From Alphaproteobacteria bacterium (lineage in GTDB: Bacteria; Pseudomonadota; Alphaproteobacteria; GCA-2731375), in the NCBI GenBank assembly GCA_021776235.1, contig JAJFGG010000003.1, positions 1 through 48,428 on the forward strand: 48,428 bases of DNA, written 5' to 3'. The notes beneath the pieces were generated by a model that was given only the letters and a program-made list of their open reading frames with translations, did not search any database and had not been told where the DNA came from. Below, one piece after another: positions 1 through 8,392 of the stretch; the first letter of the stretch is position 1, and each line of letters begins with the position of its first letter. The translations under genes and the position numbers were made by a program.

Positions 1-76
1 ACTACGCGCGGCAACCTTCGCCTAGCCACGAAGCTGGGAAGTGCGGTCAAACGGGTCTATGTTCTGTGAACGTGGT

Positions 77-1093
77 CTAATGGCCGTGCGCTTCCATTGC
101 GTCCCTGTCGCGGTCGACGGCATCAAATGCCGCGCGCCAGACCGCAAGGGAGTTCGAGTCTCCATCGATCCAGTAAAGCTGGCGCAAGGCCACCCGGACG
201 GCCGTCCGCTCGTGGCGTTCAAGGTCTTCGGTCCATGGATTTAAGCCCTTGCGGACGGCATCGACGGTTCGTCGCTTCAACCGGACCATGGCCGGTTTGG
301 CGAACAAATGCATCAGTTCCTGAAAGGCCTCATGATCACCTGCATCAAATGCTCTGAGCTCGCCCAATTCATCGGATACTGGGTTGGCCGGGAACATGGC
401 AAGTGAGGGGTAGTGGCCCATGGGCATAGGTATGTTGGCGGCGTGTGTTCTGCTATGTTGCAAGAGGCGGGGCAGGACATGGGTGTGCGGGCCAAGAGGC
501 GTCGGAATACCCTGTGCGGAGGAGCCGATGCCTTGAAAAACCTCGACCCGGCCCGCGCAGGACAGGAAAACGCGATGGGGGTTATGTGACTTGATCGCCG
601 CCACGGCTGGGTTGTCGCCGGTCAGAATTGCAGCGCCCGCATGGGCCCGCAGGATGGTCATAAGATTCTGATCGGCGGTGCGAACACACACATCCACATG
701 CGGAATAGCAAGACCCATGTCGAACAGAATGTCGTCACGATGTTCCCGGCCGACGGCCGACTCGTCCGCTCCCAACTCGGTTAAGCCTTGCCGGCAGGCG
801 CGTGTTGCGAGAACCTTGGGATGGCCAAAATTCACGCCATGAAGCCAGCGATGATCGCCACGCCGCAGGGTCTCGTAGGGGGCCGCTTGGCATTGTGCCG
901 GCAAATTGATGCTGATGGCGCCTCGCCGGGTAGAGATGACGCCGCCGGACGATGATAGATCACGCCTTACCGTTTCGTCCGGATGCAAATGAAACTCGGC
1001 GATCGCGCCAAACGAACCTATGCTCCAGCTTGTCGACGGCGTCTCCATATGTCGATGAACCGCATCTAGGATATTAACAGACTGATCTGGCAT
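77..1093 (-). CDS. Conserved-looking hypothetical protein (338 aa)
   Basis: I do not recognise this protein with certainty. The frame is open for 338 codons and starts at an ATG with an AGGG element about 10 bases upstream. The product looks soluble: no signal peptide and no membrane segment. Near the N-terminus it has a regular stretch (WSIGSFGAIAEFHLHPDE, about residues 23-40) followed by a segment about a 'sense-strand' start (VISTRRGAISINLP). The middle (LFDMGLAIPHVDVCVRT) reads like a folded domain. Small overlapping frames on the other strand have no protein-like composition. It stands alone on the minus strand at the window edge, so its neighbours on that side are unknown. No function is proposed. 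Confidence 0.7.
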   Translation of the reverse strand: MPDQSVNILDAVHRHMETPSTSWSIGSFGAIAEFHLHPDETVRRDLSSSGGVISTRRGAISINLPAQCQAAPYETLRRGDHRWLHGVNFGHPKVLATRACRQGLTELGADESAVGREHRDDILFDMGLAIPHVDVCVRTADQNLMTILRAHAGAAILTGDNPAVAAIKSHNPHRVFLSCAGRVEVFQGIGSSAQGIPTPLGPHTHVLPRLLQHSRTHAANIPMPMGHYPSLAMFPANPVSDELGELRAFDAGDHEAFQELMHLFAKPAMVRLKRRTVDAVRKGLNPWTEDLERHERTAVRVALRQLYWIDGDSNSLAVWRAAFDAVDRDRDAMEAHGH

Positions 1094-1273
1094 TCGTCTT
1101 AATCCCTGTTTTCAGGTCTCTGGCATTTCTAATGTTCCAGCTTGAATACGTACATTGGTGCGCTCCGCGATACCTGCCCGTCTCGCCGTCATGCCAAGCA
1201 AATTTGGCGACACATGATAGTTGTTCGTTTTGCGCGCAGAGCAAGTTTTAACGCAACGCCCAACGAACTGAAA

Positions 1274-1504
1274 CTATGAGAGAGAATGGCACCCTTGCAG
1301 GACTTCGGATACGCCGCCCTGTCTTTGGAGGATGTCATCTGCGGCGCTGACCAAGGCCGTGCCGGTCTTGGGAGCCGGCGACGCCGTTGATGCCGGATAT
1401 AGCCGGGCGTTGCCCTGATCGCCGGGCACCAGGAAGGCTTTGACGCGGGCCAAATAGGCAGGGTCGCGTTGCGCCCGGTCCAGGTCCAGGTCACCGATGA
1501 TCAT
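1274..1504 (-). CDS. Possible small hypothetical protein (76 aa)
   Basis: A short frame that starts MIIGDLDLDRAQRDPAYLAR and ends in CHSLS. The codons strongly prefer G or C in the third position, like the neighbouring real genes, and the N-terminal half is hydrophilic and helix-prone. A longer start five codons upstream (MECAT) is possible. The frame continues far upstream through the dppB region as a shadow, so only this 3' part can be real. It is divergent from the ABC importer operon that begins at 1673. If it is not a gene, 1094-1672 holds nothing I can identify. No family recognised. Confidence 0.4.
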   Translation of the reverse strand: MIIGDLDLDRAQRDPAYLARVKAFLVPGDQGNARLYPASTASPAPKTGTALVSAADDILQRQGGVSEVLQGCHSLS

Positions 1505-1672
1505 GGTGGCGCACTCCATTCTGTTCGACCGAATGTCGGAGCATGAAAATGCCGGGCCAATGGGGCAAGGTATGGGCGCGATCGGGGCAAAAATGCGGCA
1601 GCGCAAGAAAGCACGAGAGGGAATTGGGCAAACAATCTTGCGCGCCGGGACGTTCGGGGTTAAAGCGGATGC

Positions 1673-2620
1673 ATGTCTGTTTTTCTGGCCCGGCGGTTTC
1701 TGACTTTTCTGATCACCATTTCCGGTGCGTCGGTGATCATATTCCTGCTTCTGGAAGTTCTGCCCGGCGACCCGGCCCTGACCATGCTGGGCGTCGATGC
1801 GCCGGACAGCGCGGTGGCGGCCATCCGCCTGGAACTTGGCTTGGACCGCCCCGCGGCGGTGCGTTATGTGGCCTGGATCGCCGGACTGTTTCAGGGTGAA
1901 ATGGGCCTGTCCTACGTCTACAAGGTGCCGGTTACGGAATTGATCGGCCAGCGTCTGCAGGTCACCCTGCCGCTGGCCATCGGGTCCATGGCGGTGGCCA
2001 CCTTGACGGCCCTGTCCCTGGGCATTTTTGCCGCCACCAACCACAATCGGATCGGCGATTACGGGGTCATGGGCTTTTCGCAACTGGGTCTCGCTATCCC
2101 GGACTTCTGGTTTGGCATCCTGTTGATCATTTTGTTCGCGGTGATCTTGCATTGGCTGCCCTCGGGCGGTTTTCCCGGCTGGGATGAGGGCCTGTGGCGC
2201 GGGGTCAAATCCCTGATGCTGCCGGTTTTTACCCTGTCCCTGAGCCTGACGGCCGTGATGACCCGGGTGACCCGCTCCGCCGTGCTGGAAGTGGCCCGGG
2301 AAGACTTTGTCCGTACGGCCCGGGCCAAGGGGCTGAGCCGCCGGGCCGCCTTGTGGCGCCATGTTCTGCGCAATGCCCTGGTGCCGGTTCTGACCATTGG
2401 CGGCGTCTTGGTGGCCACCGTGCTGACCGGGACTTTGGTTATCGAGAACGTGTTCGCCCTCCCAGGCGTCGGCAAATTGATTTTCGATGCCATTTCAAAC
2501 CGTGACCTGATGGTGGTGAAGAATGTGGTGCTGTTGTTCGCCGCGATCGTCGTCGTGGTCAATTTCATGGTCGATATTCTGTACGCGATGGTCGACCCCC
2601 GCATTCGCATTCAGACCTAG
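1673..2620 (+). CDS. ABC transporter permease, DppB/OppB type
   Basis: One of the two inner-membrane subunits of a peptide/nickel-family ABC importer. The 315-residue length is typical. The first membrane helix lies at residues 9-30 and is followed by the family's E-x-LPGDPA element (28-35). Five further hydrophobic segments follow. The cytoplasmic coupling (EAA) loop is seen at about 206-222 (EVAREDFVRTARAKGLS), where the ATPases dock. The C-terminus DPRIRIQT is also typical of DppB. It is the first gene of a four-gene operon (permease, permease, ATPase, ATPase). The substrate cannot be read from the sequence, because no binding protein is encoded nearby. Confidence 0.93.
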   Translation: MSVFLARRFLTFLITISGASVIIFLLLEVLPGDPALTMLGVDAPDSAVAAIRLELGLDRPAAVRYVAWIAGLFQGEMGLSYVYKVPVTELIGQRLQVTLPLAIGSMAVATLTALSLGIFAATNHNRIGDYGVMGFSQLGLAIPDFWFGILLIILFAVILHWLPSGGFPGWDEGLWRGVKSLMLPVFTLSLSLTAVMTRVTRSAVLEVAREDFVRTARAKGLSRRAALWRHVLRNALVPVLTIGGVLVATVLTGTLVIENVFALPGVGKLIFDAISNRDLMVVKNVVLLFAAIVVVVNFMVDILYAMVDPRIRIQT

Positions 2621-2637
2621 AACAGGGAAGGCCTTTT

Positions 2638-3543
2638 TTGCAGGTGACGGAGACAGTTTCAAATTCGGATCGGGGCAGCGGTCAAGGTACGGGCCGGGGA
2701 ACGGCTTCGCTAGGCTTCCTGGGCCGGGCGTTGGGGCACCGCTCGTTCATGATCGGCCTGCTACTGACCGGCGCCATGATCATTTCTGCCCTGGTCTCGT
2801 TGGTTTGGACGCCCCATTCGCCGACCGAGATTGTTATTGCCGAACGCTTGAAACTGCCCAGCGCAAGCCATTGGTTTGGCACCGATCAGTTTGGCCGCGA
2901 TATTCTGTCCATGATCATGGCCGGGGCACAGACCTCGATCGTCGTCGGTCTGATCGCGGTTAGCCTGGGCGCGGTGCTCGGCGTCAGCCTGGGACTGTGG
3001 GCCGCCGCGCGGCGCGGCTGGACCGAAGACGTGATCATGCGGTTGAGCGATCTGAACCTGGCGTTTCCGGTGATCCTGATCGCCATTCTGCTGACTGCCG
3101 GCTGGGGACCGGGCATAATCAATGCCATTCTCGCCCTGGGTATCTACAATATTTCGGTTTTTGCCCGGCAGGTACGAGGTGCCGGGATCGCCATGTGGGA
3201 ACGGGAGTTCGTCCTTGCCGCCCGGGCCGCCGGCAAAGGTAATCTGGCCATTACCATCGAACATGTTCTGCCCAACATTATCTCCATTATCGTGGTGCAG
3301 GCGACGATCTCATTCGCGATCGCCATTCTGGCCGAGGCGGCGTTGAGCTATCTGGGCGTCGGGTCGCAACCTCCTAATCCAAGCTGGGGCCGGATGTTGA
3401 GTGAAAGTCAAAGCTATATCTTTCTGGCCCCGATTATCGCGGTCTGGCCGGGCCTGGCCATCGTGTTGTCGGTGCTGGGATTGAATCTGATCGGTGATGG
3501 TCTGCGCGACCTTGTCGATCCACGCCTGGCGCGGCGGCGGTAA
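2638..3543 (+). CDS. ABC transporter permease, DppC/OppC type
   Basis: Second permease of the importer, 301 residues. The start taken is TTG at 2638, because AGGGAAGG sits 7 bases upstream; GTG at 2644 is the alternative. After a glycine/serine-rich cytoplasmic tail (1-30) comes the first membrane helix (about 37-57), then the DppC hallmark HWFGTDQFGRDILS (78-91). Five more helices follow. The EAA loop is at about 188-200 (EREFVLAARAAGK). The protein ends DGLRDLVDPRLARRR, as is usual for the family. It lies 17 bases after the DppB-like gene and 4 bases before the first ATPase gene, so the four genes are almost certainly co-transcribed. Confidence 0.93.
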   Translation: MQVTETVSNSDRGSGQGTGRGTASLGFLGRALGHRSFMIGLLLTGAMIISALVSLVWTPHSPTEIVIAERLKLPSASHWFGTDQFGRDILSMIMAGAQTSIVVGLIAVSLGAVLGVSLGLWAAARRGWTEDVIMRLSDLNLAFPVILIAILLTAGWGPGIINAILALGIYNISVFARQVRGAGIAMWEREFVLAARAAGKGNLAITIEHVLPNIISIIVVQATISFAIAILAEAALSYLGVGSQPPNPSWGRMLSESQSYIFLAPIIAVWPGLAIVLSVLGLNLIGDGLRDLVDPRLARRR

Positions 3544-3547
3544 GCCA

Positions 3548-4519
3548 ATGGCATTACTTTCCGTGTCCGACCTGACGGTCGAATTACAGACCAGCCGGGG
3601 CATGGCGCCGGCCGTGCGCGGGGTTACATTCGATCTGGAAAAAGGCGGTACCCTGGGCGTGGTCGGTGAATCGGGCTGCGGCAAGTCGGTTACCGCGTTG
3701 GCGATCATGGGCTTGCTGCCGGACGGCGCCCGGACCACGGGCCGGATCGAGCTGGATGGCGCCGATCTGTTGGCCCTGGATGAAGAGGCCCGCTGTCGGA
3801 TCCGCGGCAACCGCATCGCAATGATTTTTCAGGAACCCATGACCTCTCTGAACCCGGTGCATCGTATCGGCCGGCAAATCGCCGAGCCTTTGCGCCTGCA
3901 CCGTGGCCTGCGCGGCGCCAATGCCAGGGACGAGGTGTTGCGGCTGCTGGAGCGGGTTGGCCTGCCCGATCCGGCCCGGCGGATAGATGCCTATCCCCAT
4001 CAAATGTCTGGCGGGCAGCGGCAACGGGTGATGATCGCCATGGCCTTGAGCTGCGCCCCGGATATTCTGCTGGCGGACGAGCCGACCACGGCCCTGGATG
4101 TTACCATCCAGGGCCAGATCCTGGACCTGATCAACGAGTTGGTGGACGATACCGGCATGGGACTGATCCTGATCAGCCACGATCTGGGCGTGATCGGCGA
4201 GACCACGGAAAACGTCGCCGTCATGTATGGCGGCACCGTGGTTGAACACGGGGCCACCGACCGCCTTTTCGCGAATTTTGCCCACCCGTACAGCCAGGGC
4301 CTGTTCGCCGCCATCCCACAGGTGGGTGCGGCACGGACAGGCCCCTTGCGCACCATTCCCGGCACCGTGCCAGAATTGGCGGATTTGCCCTCTGCCTGCA
4401 GCTTCGCCGACCGTTGCGCCAGGGCTACGGAGATCTGCTGGCGCCAGGCGCCGCGCATGGAGCGAATTGGCCCCGATCAGCGCACCGCCTGTCACCACCA
4501 TGGGGAGACGGCAGCGTGA
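3548..4519 (+). CDS. ABC transporter ATP-binding protein, DppD/OppD type
   Basis: ATPase of the peptide/nickel importer family, 323 residues from the ATG at 3548. An upstream in-frame ATG at 3494 lies inside the preceding gene and adds unrelated residues. It shows Walker A GESGCGKS (40-47), Q-loop IFQEP (93-97), signature MSGGQRQR (153-160), Walker B ILLADEP (173-179) and the H-loop ISHD. The C-terminal oligopeptide-transporter extension carries cysteines (CSFADRCARATEIC), a pattern seen in DppD/OppD subunits, some of which bind an iron-sulfur cluster. Its stop overlaps the GTG start of the next ATPase gene (GTGA), which suggests translational coupling. Confidence 0.93.
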   Translation: MALLSVSDLTVELQTSRGMAPAVRGVTFDLEKGGTLGVVGESGCGKSVTALAIMGLLPDGARTTGRIELDGADLLALDEEARCRIRGNRIAMIFQEPMTSLNPVHRIGRQIAEPLRLHRGLRGANARDEVLRLLERVGLPDPARRIDAYPHQMSGGQRQRVMIAMALSCAPDILLADEPTTALDVTIQGQILDLINELVDDTGMGLILISHDLGVIGETTENVAVMYGGTVVEHGATDRLFANFAHPYSQGLFAAIPQVGAARTGPLRTIPGTVPELADLPSACSFADRCARATEICWRQAPRMERIGPDQRTACHHHGETAA

Positions 4520-5535
4520 ACGGGCCTGTGTTAAACGCACCCGAAGACAGCGAAGCAGTTCTGCGCGTCGAGGGTTTGCAGCGCCATTTCACCCTGCCCC
4601 GGGAAAGCCTGTTTCGTGCGCCCGAAACCGTCTATGCCCTGAACGGGGTTGATCTAAGCATACGGCGCGGCCGCAGCCTGGGCGTGGTGGGCGAATCCGG
4701 TTGCGGCAAGTCGACCCTGGCCCGGCTGTGCATGGCGCTGGATACGCCGACCGCCGGCCGGGTGGAAATTCTGGGCCAGGATCTGGCCCGCTTGCCGGCC
4801 AGGGAGATGCGCCGGGCCCGGGCGCAGTTTCAAATGGTCTTTCAGGATCCCTATGGCTCGTTGGATCCCCGCCATACGGTACGCCGTATTGTTGGCGAAA
4901 CCATGGATGCCCTGGTGCCCGGCAACGGCAACAGCAACGGCAAAAGTGGCCGGAGCATTGAGCGTGAAGAGGCCGTCGGCCTGGCTATTGACGCAGTCGG
5001 CCTGCGGGCCAACGACCTGGATAAATATCCCCACGAGTTTTCCGGTGGTCAGAGGCAGCGAATCGCCATCGCCCGGGCCCTGGTGACCCGGCCAAGCCTG
5101 ATCGTGGCGGACGAACCGGTCTCGGCCCTGGACGTGTCCGTGCAGGCCCAGGTCCTTAACCTGATGCAGGAACTGCAGCAGGATTTCGGTGTCACCTATA
5201 TGTTGATCAGCCATGATCTGGGCGTCGTTGATTATGTCTGCGACGAGGTGGCGGTGATGTACCTGGGCCGGATCGTCGAGCGCGCCAGCCGGCGCCAACT
5301 GTTTGCAAAACCGGCGCATCCCTACACCCAGGCCCTGTTCGATGCGGTGCCGCGTATTGGCGCCGGGCGGCGCCGGCGGACAACATTGCCGGGCAATGTG
5401 GGCAGCCAGACCCGGCAGGCCGCAGGCTGTGCTTTCGCCGACCGTTGCCCGAAGGCGCAATCGCGTTGCACCGGGGAAGCGCCCGAATTGCGGAAAATCG
5501 ACAACGGACATATGGCATCTTGCCATTTTGCATGA
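4516..5535 (+). CDS. ABC transporter ATP-binding protein, DppF/OppF type
   Basis: Second ATPase of the importer, 339 residues from the GTG at 4516, which overlaps the previous stop by 3 bases. It has Walker A GESGCGKS (59-66), Q-loop VFQDP (108-112), signature FSGGQRQR (175-182) and Walker B IVADEPVSALD, followed by the oligopeptide C-terminal extension with CAFADRCPKAQSRC. An unusual low-complexity insert (GNGNSNGKSGR, about 136-146) lies between the Q-loop helix and the signature and is encoded by GGCAAC-type repeats. It closes the operon; no terminator hairpin was identified after it. Confidence 0.92.
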   Translation: MNGPVLNAPEDSEAVLRVEGLQRHFTLPRESLFRAPETVYALNGVDLSIRRGRSLGVVGESGCGKSTLARLCMALDTPTAGRVEILGQDLARLPAREMRRARAQFQMVFQDPYGSLDPRHTVRRIVGETMDALVPGNGNSNGKSGRSIEREEAVGLAIDAVGLRANDLDKYPHEFSGGQRQRIAIARALVTRPSLIVADEPVSALDVSVQAQVLNLMQELQQDFGVTYMLISHDLGVVDYVCDEVAVMYLGRIVERASRRQLFAKPAHPYTQALFDAVPRIGAGRRRRTTLPGNVGSQTRQAAGCAFADRCPKAQSRCTGEAPELRKIDNGHMASCHFA

Positions 5536-5582
5536 CAGAATAGGGCCAAGCGATTGCCACTAGGCCGGAGAGAAAATTCCTG

Positions 5583-5963
5583 ATGACCGAGGTTGTCACC
5601 TTCGAGCAGACCCGTCGTCGGCGCCACCCCAAGGCCGGCGGCACAAATCCCAGGGGAAAAGCCGAATTCTTTAACCGCCAGGAACTGCGCCAGATTTTGC
5701 AGTCTTACAGCCGTGGCGTCATTGCCGGCGACTGGCTCGATTACGCGGTTGATTGGAACGAGGCCGGCGCCGTATTCGCCATTTATGGCCAGGTATCGGC
5801 GGTTCCCATGTATTCCATTTTCAAGCGATCGAAAAACAGCCGCCGCGGCAGCGGATATCAATTGCTGGGACGGGGCGGTGTTTTGAAATTCGACCGCACC
5901 CTGGAGGCAGTATTGCGGGTGCTGGACAACCGGCGGACGGCCCTGATCAAGTCCCATCGTTAA
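5583..5963 (+). CDS. DUF2794 family protein
   Basis: A 126-residue protein I recognise as the DUF2794 family, found in Alphaproteobacteria and of unknown function. Characteristic elements are the basic N-terminus, the helix FFNRQELRQILQSYSRGVIAGDWLDYAVD (about residues 29-57, quoted in parts: NRQELRQILQSYSRG and GDWLDYAVD), the strand AVFAIYG, and the C-terminal GGVLKFDRTLEAVLRVL. No signal peptide or membrane helix is present. It starts 47 bases after the ABC operon on the same strand and may have its own ribosome site; no operon partner is obvious. Its main value here is as a taxonomic marker. Confidence 0.85.
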   Translation: MTEVVTFEQTRRRRHPKAGGTNPRGKAEFFNRQELRQILQSYSRGVIAGDWLDYAVDWNEAGAVFAIYGQVSAVPMYSIFKRSKNSRRGSGYQLLGRGGVLKFDRTLEAVLRVLDNRRTALIKSHR

Positions 5964-6133
5964 GCCGGGATTGTCAGTTCGTTTACGGTGCAGCAAACCG
6001 ACGGTGAAATTAGCGTGTGACGCCGTCCGGGAAAGGTTCGAAAAGAGATGCTCATAGGCCCCGGCCAGGTGATCCTTTATCCCGTCGCAGCGAAAAACCC
6101 GTTGCCGGCAGGCCACGTGCGGGGTGCCCGGAC

Positions 6134-7078
6134 GTGATTGAGCTGTTGCAGATTTCACAGTTGCCACCGTTCTTGGTTGAACGGTTGGAAAAGCACTTCA
6201 CCCTGCACGACTTCGTCAACCCAGCCGATCCGGATCAGCTTCTCGATGACGTGGGACCTCGCATCCGCGGCATTCTGGCTGGCGGCATGAAAGGGCCGAA
6301 TGCCAATCTGATCAATCGATTGGAGAACCTCGAGATCATTACCTCGTTCAGCGTTGGCTATGACGCAACCGATGTCGTCGCGGCGCAAGCCCGCGGCGTC
6401 ATCGTGACCCATACACCGGAAGTGTTGACCGGCGATGTCGCCGATCTTGCCATGACGTTCATCCTCATGGCGCCGCGGCGGATTGGCGAGGCCGAGCGAT
6501 TTCTCCGCCAAGGCAAGTGGCTGCAGGGCCGCATGGACCTTGGCACGACCGTGCGCGGCAAGCGGCTCGGGATACTGGGCCTGGGCCGTATCGGTAAGGC
6601 GGTAGCCCGCCGCGCCGAGGTGTTCGGCCTGCATATTGCGTACCACGACATCAAGCCCATGGGCGACCTGGCGTACCGATCCTATCCAACCTTGCTCGAC
6701 CTTGCCGGCGCCTCGGATATCCTGCTGGTCGCCTGCGAAGGTGGCGAGGCCACCCGCGGGCTGGTCGATGCCGGCGTGTTGGCTGCGCTTGGGCCGACTG
6801 GTTTCCTGATCAACGCTGCGCGGGGAACGATTGTCGATCAAACGGCCTTGCTCGCGGCTCTGCAAGATGGTCGCATCGCCGGGGCGGCGCTTGACGTCTT
6901 CGACGGCGAGCCCGAGGTTCCGGCCGAGCTAATGGCGATGGAAAATGTGGTCCTGACGCCGCATATTGCAAGTTCCACCCACGAAACCCGGCGCGCCATG
7001 GCTGACCTTGTCTATGACAATCTGCGTGCCCATTTCGATGGCAAACCGGTCATCACGCCCGTACCGCCACAGATTTAG
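6134..7078 (+). CDS. D-2-hydroxyacid dehydrogenase (glyoxylate/hydroxypyruvate reductase type)
   Basis: NAD(P)-dependent reductase of the D-isomer-specific 2-hydroxyacid dehydrogenase family, 314 residues from the GTG at 6134. Upstream in-frame codons encode a basic, non-family sequence and are left out. The substrate domain begins IELLQISQLPPFLVE, typical of the hydroxypyruvate/glyoxylate reductase branch. The Rossmann motif is GILGLGRIGKAVARR (146-160). Catalytic residues expected from the family are visible: Arg230 (INAARG), Glu259 (FDGEP) and His277 (TPHIAS). It would reduce a short 2-oxoacid such as glyoxylate or hydroxypyruvate in the cytoplasm; the exact substrate is inferred. It stands alone between DUF2794 and the convergent yqgE-like gene. 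Confidence 0.9.
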   Translation: MIELLQISQLPPFLVERLEKHFTLHDFVNPADPDQLLDDVGPRIRGILAGGMKGPNANLINRLENLEIITSFSVGYDATDVVAAQARGVIVTHTPEVLTGDVADLAMTFILMAPRRIGEAERFLRQGKWLQGRMDLGTTVRGKRLGILGLGRIGKAVARRAEVFGLHIAYHDIKPMGDLAYRSYPTLLDLAGASDILLVACEGGEATRGLVDAGVLAALGPTGFLINAARGTIVDQTALLAALQDGRIAGAALDVFDGEPEVPAELMAMENVVLTPHIASSTHETRRAMADLVYDNLRAHFDGKPVITPVPPQI

Positions 7079-7142
7079 GCCTGGTTCGGATCAGTCATGG
7101 TCTGACCCGTCGGGACCGGCTGGCAGGTAACGGGGCCGGAAT

Positions 7143-7820
7143 TCAAAGGTCGACGGTCTGCTTTTCCATGGCGCGCCGCCACTTCGACGGCAAATCGTCG
7201 TCAAGCACCAGTGCGTCATCGGGCGGTATCGTCACCCAGTCCTTACGCCGGATCTCGTTTTCCAACTGACCCGGACCCCATCCGGCATAGCCGATGGCAA
7301 AGAAGCCTTTTGCCGGCCCTTCGCCCTTGGCCAAGGCCAGCAGGATTTCGGGATTGCTGGTTATCGATACCCGGCCGGTTATCGCCGTCGTGCCTTTGCC
7401 GGCATAGTCGTTTGAATGAACGAAAGTCCACTGCCTGGTTCTAACGGGTCCACCATACTGAATGCGAACGGCGCGACCACCGTCACCCAACGGATTCTTG
7501 CCGATCACAAGCTCCAGTATTTTGGCCGCCGGCTCGACGGCGATCAGTCGATTGACAATCAGGCCCTGAGCGCCGCGCTCATCGTGTCGAACAAGAAAGA
7601 TGACAGTCTCGGCGAACCTTGGATCCCGCATGCGGGGTGAAGCGACCAGCAGCCGGCCGGCCGATTTGCTGACGGCCGGCGAGCCTGTCAATGCCCGGCC
7701 GTCTCCTGCCGTGCCGCTGGCGGAGAGCATCATCGCGGCCATGAGGCAGCCGAGCAATCCGCCGAAACGTGACACCTTGGCGTTGTTGCGGCCTTTGCCT
7801 CTTCTCTGGAGCTGTGTCAT
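7143..7820 (-). CDS. YqgE/AlgH family protein with N-terminal signal-like segment
   Basis: A 225-residue member of the YqgE/AlgH (DUF179/UPF0301) family. The family core is clear: GRLLVASPRMRDPRFAETV, then VIFLVRHDERGAQGLIVNR, a GGPVR element and GYAGWGPGQLENEI. Unlike most YqgE proteins, which begin directly at the core, this one has a basic N-terminus followed by a hydrophobic stretch (GGLLGCLMAAMMLSASGTA, about residues 20-38) that looks like a signal peptide or membrane anchor. The ATG at 7820 is chosen because it gives that segment a positive N-region; longer frames add arginine-rich sequence without family character. It lies 23 bases downstream of a tiny exported-protein gene on the same strand. 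The biochemical role of the family is not established. Confidence 0.85.
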   Translation of the reverse strand: MTQLQRRGKGRNNAKVSRFGGLLGCLMAAMMLSASGTAGDGRALTGSPAVSKSAGRLLVASPRMRDPRFAETVIFLVRHDERGAQGLIVNRLIAVEPAAKILELVIGKNPLGDGGRAVRIQYGGPVRTRQWTFVHSNDYAGKGTTAITGRVSITSNPEILLALAKGEGPAKGFFAIGYAGWGPGQLENEIRRKDWVTIPPDDALVLDDDLPSKWRRAMEKQTVDL

Positions 7821-7843
7821 CGCAAGGGGACCCTGCAGGGCTC

Positions 7844-8014
7844 TCACGAAAGCGGGTCGCCGACCGGTATCGCTGGTTCGGCGGTATCGCTTTCCGCCGT
7901 CACCAGGTCCTCGTCCGCGCCCTCGGCGCAATCGAAGCCACCGTCCAGGGCGCCGCCCGGACCGGCATGAAGAAGGATCACCGAGGTAACAATCAAGAAC
8001 AGGAAACCGCGCAT
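7844..8014 (-). CDS. Small exported or membrane-anchored hypothetical protein (56 aa)
   Basis: Starts MRGFLFLIVTSVILLHAGPG: a short basic N-terminus, a hydrophobic core of about 14 residues and a small-residue region, so a signal peptide or single anchor. The remaining 35 residues are acidic with a lone cysteine (GFDCAEGADEDLVTAESD). The start is well supported, because a perfect GGAGGT lies 4 bases upstream (complement of 8019-8024). It precedes the YqgE-like gene by 23 bases on the same strand, so the two probably form an operon that begins just beyond a palindromic repeat at 8031. No family recognised. Confidence 0.6.
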   Translation of the reverse strand: MRGFLFLIVTSVILLHAGPGGALDGGFDCAEGADEDLVTAESDTAEPAIPVGDPLS

Positions 8015-8030
8015 TGGGACCTCCACGCCT

Positions 8031-8131
8031 AGAGCACATTTAGTCTAAATGCGCTCAGACTCTTTAAGATAGAGCAATTGAACCAATCACTTGCGTCGCA
8101 TAAGCGACGCCAATTAATTGAAAATTGCTCT
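8031..8131. repeat. Nested palindromic repeat element, copy 1
   Basis: Two hairpins in tandem. The first pairs GAGC-A-CATTTA (8032-8042) with TAAATG-C-GCTC (8046-8056), with one mismatch. After the spacer TTTAAGAT, the second pairs AGAGCAATT (8071-8079) with AATTGCTCT (8123-8131), and inside it GCGTCGC (8093-8099) pairs with GCGACGC (8104-8110) around an ATAA loop. The same plan, with the shared string TTTAAGA...AGAGCAA...TTGCTCT, recurs at 40470-40573. It sits upstream of the small exported protein gene on the minus strand and 260 bases before the aminotransferase operon. Confidence 0.75.
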
Positions 8132-8392
8132 CGACCGCCACAAGCATTGGACTATTCTGAACATAGGTGATGACGGGCCATGCGTCCAATCGGTGCCGTC
8201 CGTAACGCTGCCGCGTTCCGTCACTGCGAGATAGCCTTTCAAGCCCTTGAGACTATGAGAGCGCATGATGAGAGATCGTGGAATGATAAAAAATAGAAAT
8301 TTGCAGCACGCAACGATGGGCGTTAGCATTAAACACATGTAGGCGCCGCTGTTTGATCCATAAAACAACCCAAAAATTGACTGAGATTCGCC
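8132..8392. other. Intergenic region without recognisable gene
   Basis: The upstream region of the aminotransferase-hydantoinase operon. It becomes AT-rich from about 8270. A frame on the minus strand crosses it, but its translation has no protein-like character and it is rejected. A convincing sigma-70 promoter could not be picked; the best candidate is TTGCAG followed after 17 bases by TAGCAT (about 8300-8330), which is weak. Confidence 0.4.

Noticed and set aside
1274-2362. Long minus-strand frame of 362 codons
   Set aside because: Most of it mirrors the DppB-like permease gene and its composition (rich in Gln, His, Gly, Arg) is that of a shadow frame. Only the 3' 76 codons outside the permease gene are kept, as a doubtful small gene.
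3584-4540. Minus-strand frame of 318 codons opposite the DppD-like gene
   Set aside because: The sense strand encodes a complete ABC ATPase with all motifs; the opposite frame has no recognisable domain.
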